Part shown: in pieces, positions 1 through 10,141 of the stretch
Numbering within the stretch: position 1 is the stretch's first letter
Layout of the letters: each line of letters begins with the position of its first letter
From: Clavulina sp. PMI_390
Taxonomy: Eukaryota; Basidiomycota; Agaricomycetes; Cantharellales; Hydnaceae
Assembly (NCBI GenBank): GCA_015039315.1
Contig: WIDE01000036.1
Span: 148,729-212,728, forward strand
DNA length: 64,000 nt
Direction: 5' to 3'
Position numbers and translations under genes: made by a program
Notes under the pieces: model-generated
What the model was told of the DNA's origin: nothing
What the model saw: the letters and a program-made list of their open reading frames with translations, nothing else
The model's database searches: none

Positions 1-1087
1 AATCTAGACGGCTGCCCCAACGGGTGCGACTTCTAGCTGTACGCAATCGAGTCTTTCGAGACGCGGGAGGTGAAGCCGTAATTTGGACCGTAGAGCTTGA
101 CGGGAAACCAGTCATTGCACGCGATGCTCGACCCCCCGAGAACCTGGATTGGGCGTCAACGGATGGAAAGCTGATCCTTTCGGTAAGAAACTTGTAATAG
201 CCGCTACAACTCTTGATGTGCTGAAGCCATAATCTGCTCTCCAAAGACCGTACGTCGCGAAATCGTGTCACAAATCCAGATTCAGCACCCAAATGTGCTT
301 CCCATTCTTGGAATTTCATCAGACGATGTACATCCCCTTTCGATCATCACACCACTTGCTCCCAAGGGCAATGCATTTGTGTACCTCCGTGGATTGGAGC
401 TATCGCGAAGAGGGAGTGCACTGCTGAACATAGTACGTCGCTTCACAGAGATCCCTTTCTTTGATTGTGTTCCTCAAATCTATACAAGATCCCCAACATT
501 GCCTCAGCATTGGACTATCTCCATCAGCTACGCCCTCCTATCATCCATGGAGACCTTCATGGGGTCAGCACACAATTTCTGTATCACACTCTCCTGCAGT
601 GTTGAACTCATGTTCTCCATAGCGTAACATTCTTATTGATGCGGAAGGAAATGGCCTTCTATCCGATTTTGGCTTATCCCGCTTCAAACACGAGCTGACC
701 CGAACGATGACAAACATTGTTGAAGGAGGGAAGTACCGGTATATGGCCCCAGAGCTCCTCTCTGCATCATCAGACTATAAGTTTCGGACTACTCCAGCCT
801 CGGATTGCTACGCATTTGCGATGACGATCCTGGAACTTATGACACTGCAAAAGCCATTTGCTGAGTTCGACAATGAGCGAGCCGCATTTAGTGCTGCGGA
901 ACGTGGTATACGCCCGGCCCGGCCCACTGGGGGGGAATTAGAGATGGCGGATGAGCAAGTTGTCAATCCGCTGTGGAACTTGCTGACAGAGATGTGGGAT
1001 AGAGAGCCTAATAAACGGCCAACGATGTTCAAAGTGAATTGCCGAGTTATTGATATCATATGTACGGACTCTTGGTACGATTCATAG
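1..1087 (+). CDS. Pseudokinase-kinase protein, copy 1 (5' end outside the window)
   Basis: This is the C-terminal kinase part of the first of four paralogues. Exons matched to copy 2 are about 1-182, 247-432, 489-563 and 623-1087, with the same sizes (186, 75 and 465 nt) and phases. The fold shows the kinase order: a weak glycine-loop region (RDAGGEAVIW), a beta3 strand reading VIARDAR with Arg (codon 120-122) where Lys is expected, a RREI helix-C Glu, IIHGDLH plus RNILID as the catalytic loop, SDFGLSRF, YMAPELL, and a C-lobe ending KRPTMFKVN. HGD, DFG and APE residues are intact, so the TKL-like fold is complete apart from the beta3 lysine. It is intact over the visible part; its N-terminal pseudokinase half must lie upstream of the window. 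Biological role unknown. Confidence 0.85.
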
Positions 1088-1307
1088 CTGCAAAATTGGC
1101 AAGGAGAGCCAATCGAATCATCTTAATTTTCTACGAATAATATGCTCTCACAAGGTTCCGCAAAATTGGCTTGGGATACCATAACTATGCGGTCTATTAT
1201 CTCAATAACGCCAAAGATGCAAATCAACAGGAGGGAGCTGGCTGAGGCATCCAGATAGGACGTTGAGCCAGTAGATGCGTTCACCATTTTTTATTGAGGT
1301 CTAAGGG

Positions 1308-1430
1308 TTCGTTTGAGGTGGTTGTAAAAAGTAAAGAGGAGGAAAGAAAAAAAGCTTGGTCAGATCATGGCCCAAGCTCACGGTCCTCACCTCTACCTCA
1401 CCGTCGACCTTATCGCTCAATGCATATTCC
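1308..1430 (+). promoter_or_regulatory. Repeated upstream block of kinase copy 2
   Basis: This stretch resembles the region at 5,813-5,975 upstream of kinase copy 3. Shared elements are an A/G-rich run (aaagaaaaaaag), the stretch cacggtcctcacctc, and tcgctcaatgcata. The block ends about 350 bp before the ATG in copy 2 and about 375 bp in copy 3. It is either a retained promoter element or simply part of the duplicated unit; the sequence alone does not separate these. Confidence 0.45.
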
Positions 1431-1781
1431 ATGTCCAACTCATTGTCGAATCACTCGCGCAGTATATCCTATGACCGCATAGTGTGCATAAAGCCGCCTC
1501 TCAGCTGCCGACAGGAGCAGTCGACCAGTCACACAACCGGGAATTGGGTCATCACCCATGTATACGAATAGCACTCCAACTCTGTACTGGTGTTCACGCC
1601 ATGTTCGCACTCATTCGCATTCGAGGCTTGATTGATTTGCAAACCCGATCAAGTGGCGTCACACGGTAGTCAAGCAATCTGAACAACCTGAACAGCACAG
1701 CACTCCGCCTACGTCTTATGTGTCTTGGGCCAGTTGCTCTGAGCTCTCAAGCATCCAGCAACGTTCTAGCTCTCAGACTAT

Positions 1782-4700
1782 ATGGCAAATCGTAACCCAG
1801 GCATTTTTCGCCTAGCAAGCCGATTCCTGGACCTTGATCCCCCTAAAGACCCAACAGAGTATGCCCGATACATAGAAAGAATCATCCAGAACGACAGTTT
1901 CTTCCGTTCGGTCCTCCGCGCCATTGGCCCCGAGAAGCTATTTTCGGCCCTCCATAGAGTAACTACACGCTCTCCAAATGTTGATTCGATGCTTACTCTG
2001 ACTCCTTTCCGTACTGGTACTAGGAGCTAGAAAACCCACACCCAACACCAGATGTCGCATTCCTCATCACTAGACGTCTCAAAAGTATTCTTGCAGAATC
2101 ACCGAAGCTTCCATTCAATCGCGGATCGTCACACCTTGGCTTTGAGCAGACTTCCGTCGAAATTATGAGTGATGAGATGCACATACTGCATGGAAGACAA
2201 TCGTCCACGAACCATGCAATTGTTCAGTATGTATGGAAAGCGTTGTCTCCGGACAAGGATATAATTCAAGTGCGTATTCCACTAAACCTTGAATCCCCTC
2301 TGTCTGCGCATATCTGAGCTAACTTATTCAGCACAGATTGCTCGACAGAATATGATTACTCTCTTGTTCGCGATCGATCATCCTTCCATCGTGACCATCG
2401 ACACTGTTATACAGTCAGATTCCGGAAATTCGCCTTCCTGCACATTCTCAGCATTTTCTGCCGAGCCTCTCAATTCCGCCATTCAAACCTTGAGAGAATT
2501 AAGGCCAAATGAGCGGCCTCCTATGTGGATCGATGTGGTGCGTCCTGTTGTCGCTGAATGATTATCAGACGGTTTGCTGGGATCTAAGCCACTGCCACTT
2601 GTGTTTCTATTTTGTTAGGCCTGCTCAGTCGCCTCAGCTCTCGATTATCTTCACAACTCTTTGGTAACGCCCCATGGCGGCATTGATACTGTAAGTTGAT
2701 CATTATTCGCCCACTCATCATGCTAATCAAACGATAGGACAGTATACGTGTTAACTCCAATGGTATGGTGAGGCTATATGATCCTGGGGTGGCTCGCACG
2801 GAGGGAGATCTTGAGGACTTCAGAAGGATGAAGCTTTCACAACAAAATATTTCGCCACAGGACGCCCTGACGTTCACTTCAGCACGCTCTCGAGCCAGAT
2901 TCGACAAGTATGCAACTTCCGAATGCCACCTGTACCAGCCAGTCTGATACTCCTCCCACTTTAGAGATAGGTTGGATTTTGGGGTCACTTTACTTCGCCT
3001 TCTGCTGCTAGACGACGGTTATCTCTCGTTGAGGGAGATGTTCGATGCACAGACAGAACAGATCAATGGCTGGCCCTCTCACGTTCAAGATCTCGCTGTT
3101 GGCATCCTATCATCTTTCATTGCCTCCGGTAAAGGCGACTTAAATTCCGACGATAAACTATCGCCTAGTCCACCCACCTTTGGTGATGCTGTCTCCCGCT
3201 TCAAGCAGCTTCTCTTCCTCATTCGTCTTCATTCGCCACGGGGTACCACGACTTCTGTGAGCATCTTCGCAGAGCGCCTTCGACCTATCTCGTTCCCCTC
3301 GGCACCTCCAACTATAGCGGAAATTTTGATACAAGAGGTTTCAAATCCCAAGTCGGTCAGTTATGATCATGTGGCGGTCCTACTGTGGAACTCATTGATT
3401 AACACTATTTTGGAACATCATAGATTCATCGGGAATTCTATGCCCTATTGAGGGTCAAATCAGGTGGCGATAAAACCTGGGCCATCACCAAACGGTCTCT
3501 TTGGGACAACGAGGCTTCGGATACCATCACGTTCTGTAGAAAAGTGGACCTCCTCCACGGAATGGACGACGAGGTCATGATGGCCTGCAAATACGAATCC
3601 CTTGCTCTTCCGACGCTAGCCGGAATCCTTGCTGGACTGAACAAAGGCGCATTGAACGATAGCCCGTTTCCTTACCCCTCGTAAGCCAGGCCTAACCACC
3701 GCTTTCTTCATTGCTAATTATGCCAATCTTGTCAAGGCGGTATGGCCTTGATAGCTGGTGGTACGTAGTAGCACTTGTCAGCGCACTACGACCATACCGT
3801 GTGGAATGGACGATACCCCCAAGTCACGAACTGGCCACGCGTGCTGTGGAAACTCTGGTTAGACCTGTGCCTCGCCTGTTAGCAGAAGCCGCATCAAGAA
3901 ACGCACCCACCTTCGTCAATGCGCCAGTCTTATCTTCACGTTGCTACTTTGTCTCTGATTGGGAAGCACCTACCAAAAGGATTTCCATTGCTGAGCGAAC
4001 ATGGATGTCCACTGAGCTTTCGGTACAGCAAGACCCCGTACTTTCCGTACGTCGCATCCTCAAGGAACCGCAAACGTTGAGTTTAGCAATGAAGAGAGAA
4101 AATGAGATGCATTCTTTAGAACTCCTCCAAGAGGTGTGTGCTTCTATGGCATATATCAGACGACGCCCTATCACTCAGCCTCGCACGTGTCCTTTTAGGC
4201 CCTAGATGATCCTCGGGACGGCCTAGGGGATGACCGGCCTCGAACAATCCGCCTGCTCCAGGATCTTGTATCGAAATCCGAACGACTCCCCCAACGTGTG
4301 CGAATTCTACTTGTACGCAACCGAGTCTTTCGAGACGCAGGGGGTGAAGCGGTGATTTGGACCGTGGAGCTTGACGGCGAATCAGTCATTGCGCGCGACG
4401 CTCGGCCGCCAGAGAACCATAATTGGGCATCGTCGGATGGAAAGCTAATCCTTTCGGTGAGATAAACGCTGTGGCAGTCCTGATGCCAACGCATTGACCC
4501 TCTTACCTGCTCTCCAAAGGCCGTGCGTCGCGAAATCGTATCGCAGATCCAGATCCAGCATCCAAATGTACTTCCCATTCTGGGGATTTCGTCAGATGAT
4601 GTTCATCCACTTTCCATCATCACACCCCTTGCTCCTAATGGCAATGCATTCCTATATCTGCGCGGTTTAGGTCCATCGCGAAGGGGGAATGCGCTGCTGA

Positions 4701-5371
4701 ATATTGTACGTCTCTTCACAGATAGCCCTTCTTCATTACCGCAACTTCTCATATATCCCCAAGGTTTCCAACATTGCTTCTGCGTTGGACTATCTCCACC
4801 AGCTTCGTCCTCCCATCATCCATGGCGACCTCCATGCAGTAAGCATCTGGAACCCTTGCTCACTGCCCACACTCTACGCAGATATTGAACTCAGCTTCCT
4901 CTGTAGCGCAACATTCTTATCGATGCAGAAGGAAATGGGCTTCTTTCCGATTTCGGACTCTCACGCTTCAAACATGAACTAACCCGAACAACAACAAACA
5001 TCGCAGAAGGAGGAAAGTACCGGTACATGGCCCCCGAACTCCTCTCAGCCTCATCGGACTACAAGTTTCGGACTACCCCAGCTTCGGATTGCTATGCGTT
5101 TGCGATGACGATCTTGGAACTCGCGACACTCCAGAAGCCATTCGCTGAGTTTGATAACGAGCGAGCCGCGTTCAGTGCTGCAGAACGTGGCATCCGGCCG
5201 GTGCGGCCGGCCGCCAAAACCTTCCAGATACCAGAGGAGCAAGTGATCGATCCGCTTTGGCACTTGCTCACAGAGATGTGGGAAGGAGAGCCTGACAAGC
5301 GGCCAACAATGTTCAAAGTAAATTGTCGACTTATTGATATCATATGTACAAACCTCTCGTACGATCCATAG
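1782..5371 (+). CDS. Tandem pseudokinase-TKL kinase protein, copy 2 (intact reference copy)
   Basis: Twelve exons: 1782-1958, 2024-2269, 2337-2537, 2619-2690, 2738-2907, 2965-3355, 3424-3680, 3737-4133, 4199-4456, 4520-4705, 4764-4838, 4907-5371. They join in frame to 964 aa. Residues about 140-420 form a degenerate kinase fold: helix-C-like ARQNMITLLFAIDHPSIV, ALDYLH, then PHGGID where HRD is expected (Asp lost) and LYDPGVAR where DFG is expected (Phe lost). Residues about 420-640 are an unrecognised middle region (FYALLR, DSWWY). Residues about 640-964 are a TKL kinase fold with HGD (D807), N812, DFG (D825), APE and a helix-C Glu (E728), but Arg703 replaces the beta3 Lys and the glycine loop is weak. 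No signal peptide or membrane segment was seen, so it is probably cytosolic. The pseudokinase may regulate the kinase, which is inference. Substrate unknown. Confidence 0.85.
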
Positions 5372-5812
5372 ATGAAAGTAGCTTGGATAATCAATGGTTC
5401 CATTGCCATCTTACCCTGGATAAATAATTTTGCTCGCGCAAGGTTCCCAAGATGCGAACTATATTTGACTATCATTACACCGCCACAATACAGGAACCTT
5501 CCAGCTGCTGAAGATACCAAGGAACGAATATTGGTGAGTGAGGGAATAATGGCGCCTTTTGCGTTGTGAAGCAATGACAGAGGTTGATCACAGTAAACGG
5601 GCTCAACTATTGTATTTGGACTGGTGCCGTATTGAAACTTAAGGCAGGAGGCCCGTGAATAAGGTCGATAAACTCGTTCACGGCATGTAGGTTGACTTGT
5701 CAGAGAGTCGATTGAATCACTGTCTACAGTCTCTTGAGATTCTTGATCGACTGTAAGGGATCGTGATAGTAGGTTAGGTCATAAATTCAGCTGATTTTTC
5801 GTTTGTGGTCTC

Positions 5813-5975
5813 AGAGTTCATCGAGGTAGTTCTACAAAAGCCGAGAGGAAAGAAAAAAAGAAAGCTGTGGCGGATCGCTTGCTGGTCACGTGAGAGGCGG
5901 TTTTATATTATCGATGCTCCAGCCCACGGTCCTCACCTCCACCTCATCTTCAGCCATCTCGCTCAATGCATACAT
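5813..5975 (+). promoter_or_regulatory. Repeated upstream block of kinase copy 3
   Basis: Counterpart of 1,308-1,430 with the same order of shared elements: gaggtagttctacaaaag, an A-rich run, cacggtcctcacctc and tcgctcaatgcata. It carries an extra GGTCACGTGAG segment containing a palindromic CACGTG E-box-type core, which copy 2 lacks. Role inferred only from conservation and position. Confidence 0.4.
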
Positions 5976-6346
5976 CATCTCTCACCCACTATCAGACACT
6001 CACGAAATATATATTGTGACCGAATAGTATGCATGGAGTCGTCTTTCAGTGGCGGACGAGGAGTCACGACCAAGAATTGGGTCATCATCTTCCCAATCCC
6101 TCCAGCACAAAACCTGGCCTTCACTCATCCCTCGCTCCACAAGCACGACTCCATAAGTGCTAGAGATCTCATAGGATATCTGCTATCCAGTTCTACACCC
6201 CATAAGCCGATCTCGTAGCTCCATTGGTTGCCACAATTATGTGGTGCCTTGCAACATGATGATGAACTTTGAACAGCACAGCTATCTCCCCTTGAACATC
6301 TGCTAGAAGCGTCAACCACCGAGCGAGACCTGACCTCTTAGCACAT

Positions 6347-9300
6347 ATGGCCAGTCGTAGCTCGGGTTTCCTCCCCAACCGAGTCCTCAGCCTCGATCCC
6401 CCATTAGATGCCGAGTATCTGGAGAAAATCATCAACGACGACGACTTCTTCCGTTCAGCCTTTCGATTCATCGGTCCTGAGAAGCTGTTCGGGACCCTGA
6501 AAGGGGTAAGATATACACCCTTGGGCAACAACTTGGCGCTAACTCGGACTGCATTAGGCACTCGAGTCTCTAGACTCAACACCATCCATTCGTTCCCCAA
6601 TAATCAAACGTCTCAAATTTATTCTAGCAGAATTGCCAGATTTCCCATTCGACCACGGATCATCACACCTTGACTTCGAGCAAACTTCCGTCGAAACAAG
6701 GAGTGATGATGTCGACATTCTGCATGGAACACAATCCTCCACCAAGAATGCAATGATCAAGTACGTTTGGAAAGGCACTTCTCAAGACAGCAATGCGATT
6801 CAGGTGCGTCTTAAGCCTCAGTGTCACGTCGTCTTAGCCAACCTCGGTCCACATAGATCGCTCGACAGAACATGCTCACTCTCTTATTTGCCGTCGACCA
6901 CCCATCCCTCATGAAGATTGACGCTGTCATCCATTCAGATCTCCCAGAAACATCTTCCTCCAACTTTACAGTATTTCTTAGAGATCCTCCAGATCTTGCA
7001 ATTGACGTTATGCGGAAAAGACATCCACACGGAAGGCCTGTGACGTGGATTGATATAGTAGGTCATACTTGATAATCGTCCAGAGCAACTCTTCGTTCAA
7101 AGCCGAGCTGTTGCTTATTCGTTATGCAATTCGTCAGGCTTGCTCGGTTGCCAAAGCTCTTGACTATCTTCACACTTTGGGAATACCCCATGGCGGCATT
7201 AATATTGTAAGCGAATCAATACTGCCTCTGCTCATCATCCTGACTGGACGATAGGAAAGCATCCGCATGAATGCTAGTGGCGTCGTGAAACTATTCGATC
7301 CTGGGTTGATCCGTACGGAGAGAGATCTCGAAAGTCTCAGAAAGTCAAATCCTTCGAGACAAACGGCTTCAGCACAAGACATCCTACGAGTTACTTCAAG
7401 GCGTCCTCGTGCCAGGTTTTTGAAGTGCGCAATCCTAACACTCTATCTGGATTAACACGTCTGATAATCCTTGTTGATTTAGGGACAAGTGGGACTTTGG
7501 AATCACCTTGCTCCGTCTCCTACTGTTGGACGACGGGCGTCTCTCATTGAGTGAGATGCTTGTCACAAAGTCCAGACGCGTAGATGGTTGGCCGCCTCTT
7601 ATTCAAGATGCCGCTGTCAACATCCTCTCACCTTTCATTTCCTGCCACGAGGATAATCTGGATTCTGACTATCGATTGCCGGTGAATCCCACAAAATTTC
7701 TCTCTAGCGTCTCAGGGTTCAGGGAGCTGTTAATCCTCGCTCGGTTTCACTCATCTACGAGTACAAAGACTTCCGTGCACTCCTTGGCAGAAGAGCTTCA
7801 CCCCCTCATGTTCACTTTGATGACCCCAACTGTGGTGGAGATCGTAGTGCATAAAGTCTCGGGTCCCACACTGGTCAGTTAGAGCTCCGTGCTAATTCAT
7901 CCACCACATATCACTAAATAATCCCCCTGCGTAACATCGTAGGACCATTGTGAGTTCTATGCCCTATTGAAGCTTGACTCTGGCGAGACAACCTGGGCTG
8001 TAACAAAACGGTCGATTGGAGGCTACTCAGCCTCCGATACTATCACGTTTTGTCGAAATCCAGACCTCCTCCGCGATGTAGAGGATGGGGTTGTGATGGC
8101 ATGCACATACCGCTCCTTAACACTTCAAAAGTTGGCTAGAGCCCTTCCTTTGCTGAACAGAAGCGCATTAGGGAATGAATTACTCCCAATAAACGATCCT
8201 ATGTGAGTCTCAGAGATCATCCTTGTCTTATTTTTGCTAAATGCCCCCGCCTTCCCAGATCACATCATCTTGATAGTTGGTGGTATTTAATCGCACTGCT
8301 GAGTGTGCTGCGGCCATATCGTGCGGAATGGACGATACCCCCGACTCCTACAATGGCTGCGCGTGCTGTGGCAAGCTTGAACAAACCTGTTGGCCGGCTG
8401 CTGGTGGAAGCCGCATCTGGATTTGCTCGTGCTTGGTCCAATCAACCTGGTTTCCTTCCTTGCTGTTACTTCCTCTTTGATTGGCAAGCATCCTCCCAAC
8501 GGCTGGCTAATGAGCGGCCATGGATGTCAACCGAACTTTCAGTGCAGAAAAACTCAGTGCTCTCTGTTCGACAGATTCTCGACGACCCACAGAAGTCAAG
8601 CTTAGCCAAGAAGGTAGAATTCGAGGGTCATGCCGTGGAACTGCTCCAAGATGTGAGTCATCAAACTGCGTCGACTAAACCACATTCTATCACTGAGTTC
8701 GTGTCTCTACAGGCTCTTGATCATCCCCAGAATGACCTAGGGGATGATCGACCTCGAGCGATACGCCTCCTTCAAGACCTCGTATCGCAGTCTGAACGAC
8801 TGCCCCAACGCGTGAAAATCCTACCTGTACGCAATCGAGTCTTTCGAGACGCAGGAGGCGAAGCGGTCATCTAGACTGTGGAGCTTGATGGGGAATCAGT
8901 CATCGCGCGCGACGCCCGGCCTCCGCAGAACCTTAATTGGGACTCACCCGATGGAAAGCTAATACTTACGGTGAGATTATGGTCAAGAGGGGCATATTCT
9001 TGATTCGCTCAGTCTATTATCTGTCCTCCAAAGGCTGTACGTCGCGAAATCGTGTCGCAGATCCAGATTCAGCACCCAAACGTGCTTCCAATTCTTGGGA
9101 TCTCGTCAGATGACGTCCATCCACTTTCCATCATAACGCCACTCGCTCCCAACGGCAATGCATTCTCATATCTGGGTGATTTGGATCCATCGCAGAGAGG
9201 ACGCGCGCTGCTGAATATTGTACGCCTATTCTTACAAAGCGATCCCCCCTGTTATAACCGCTCAAATTCTTGCAAGCTCTCCGATATAGCTTCAGCTTTG

Positions 9301-9898
9301 GATTACCTCCACCAGCTACGTCCTTCAATAATTCACGGAGACCTTCATGCAGTAAGTGTTCTCAAAATCCACATTCGACTCAAATTGCCAATGGAATGTT
9401 ATTCTTCCATAGCGTAACATTCTGGTCAACGCGGAAGGAAATGGCCTTCTCTCCGACTTCGGCCTATCACGCTTCAAACACGAGCTGACTCGCACAGCGA
9501 CAAATATTATTGAAGGGGGAAAGTATCGGTACATGGCCCCAGAACTTCTCTCAGTCTCGACAGACTATAAATTCCGAACGACTCCAGCTTCGGATTGCTA
9601 TGCGTTTGCGATGACAATTCTGGAGTTAGCGACTTTGCAGAAGCCATTTGTTGAGTTTGATAACGAGCGAGCGGCCTTTAGTGCTGCAGAACGTGGTATT
9701 CGGCCAACACGTCCCACTGGAACGGCATTAGGGATGGCAGATGAGGAAATGGTCAATTCGCTCTGGAACTTGCTGACGGATATGTGGGATGGAGAGCCTA
9801 GCAAAAGGCCGACGATGTTCAAAGTGAACTGTCAGCTCGTGGATATCATATGCACAAGTTCCTGGGCCGACTCAAGGCTGCAAGAGCAGCTTAGATGA
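6347..9898 (+). pseudogene. Pseudokinase-kinase protein, copy 3, with an in-frame TAG before the kinase core
   Basis: All twelve exons of copy 2 are recognisable: 6347-6505, 6558-6803, 6857-7057, 7138-7206, 7255-7424, 7483-7873, 7943-8202, 8259-8652, 8713-8970, 9034-9219, 9277-9351, 9413-9898. All splice junctions and phases are kept. The one visible lesion is TAG at 8872-8874, where copies 1, 2 and 4 have TGG (Trp, just before the kinase beta3 strand). Translation would stop after about 683 aa, leaving the pseudokinase half (HGGI, FDPG) without the kinase half; read through, it would be 964 aa. Downstream exons still keep HGDLH, DFG, APE and the beta3 Arg (8908-8910), so the stop is either recent, a sequencing error, or makes a pseudokinase-only product. 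The C-terminus is seven residues longer than in copy 2. Confidence 0.75.
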
Positions 9899-10141
9899 AT
9901 GCTTCTTCTGCGCACTTTTGGCAATTTCGACTCGTTGTAGATAGATCAAGAGCTACAGGGTGGTGAGAGTCGCCTTGAGTTTGACAAGAAATAGGTTGAC
10001 TAGTTGACGACCACAGCCGTCACCAGAAGAATTTAAATGTACACGTTTCATATAATAGAACTATTAGGTTCAACAAAAAGCGCAGGCTTATGGGGCATGT
10101 CAATTCACACAGCAAGGTAAGTGACAAGATGGTAAGCAGAC

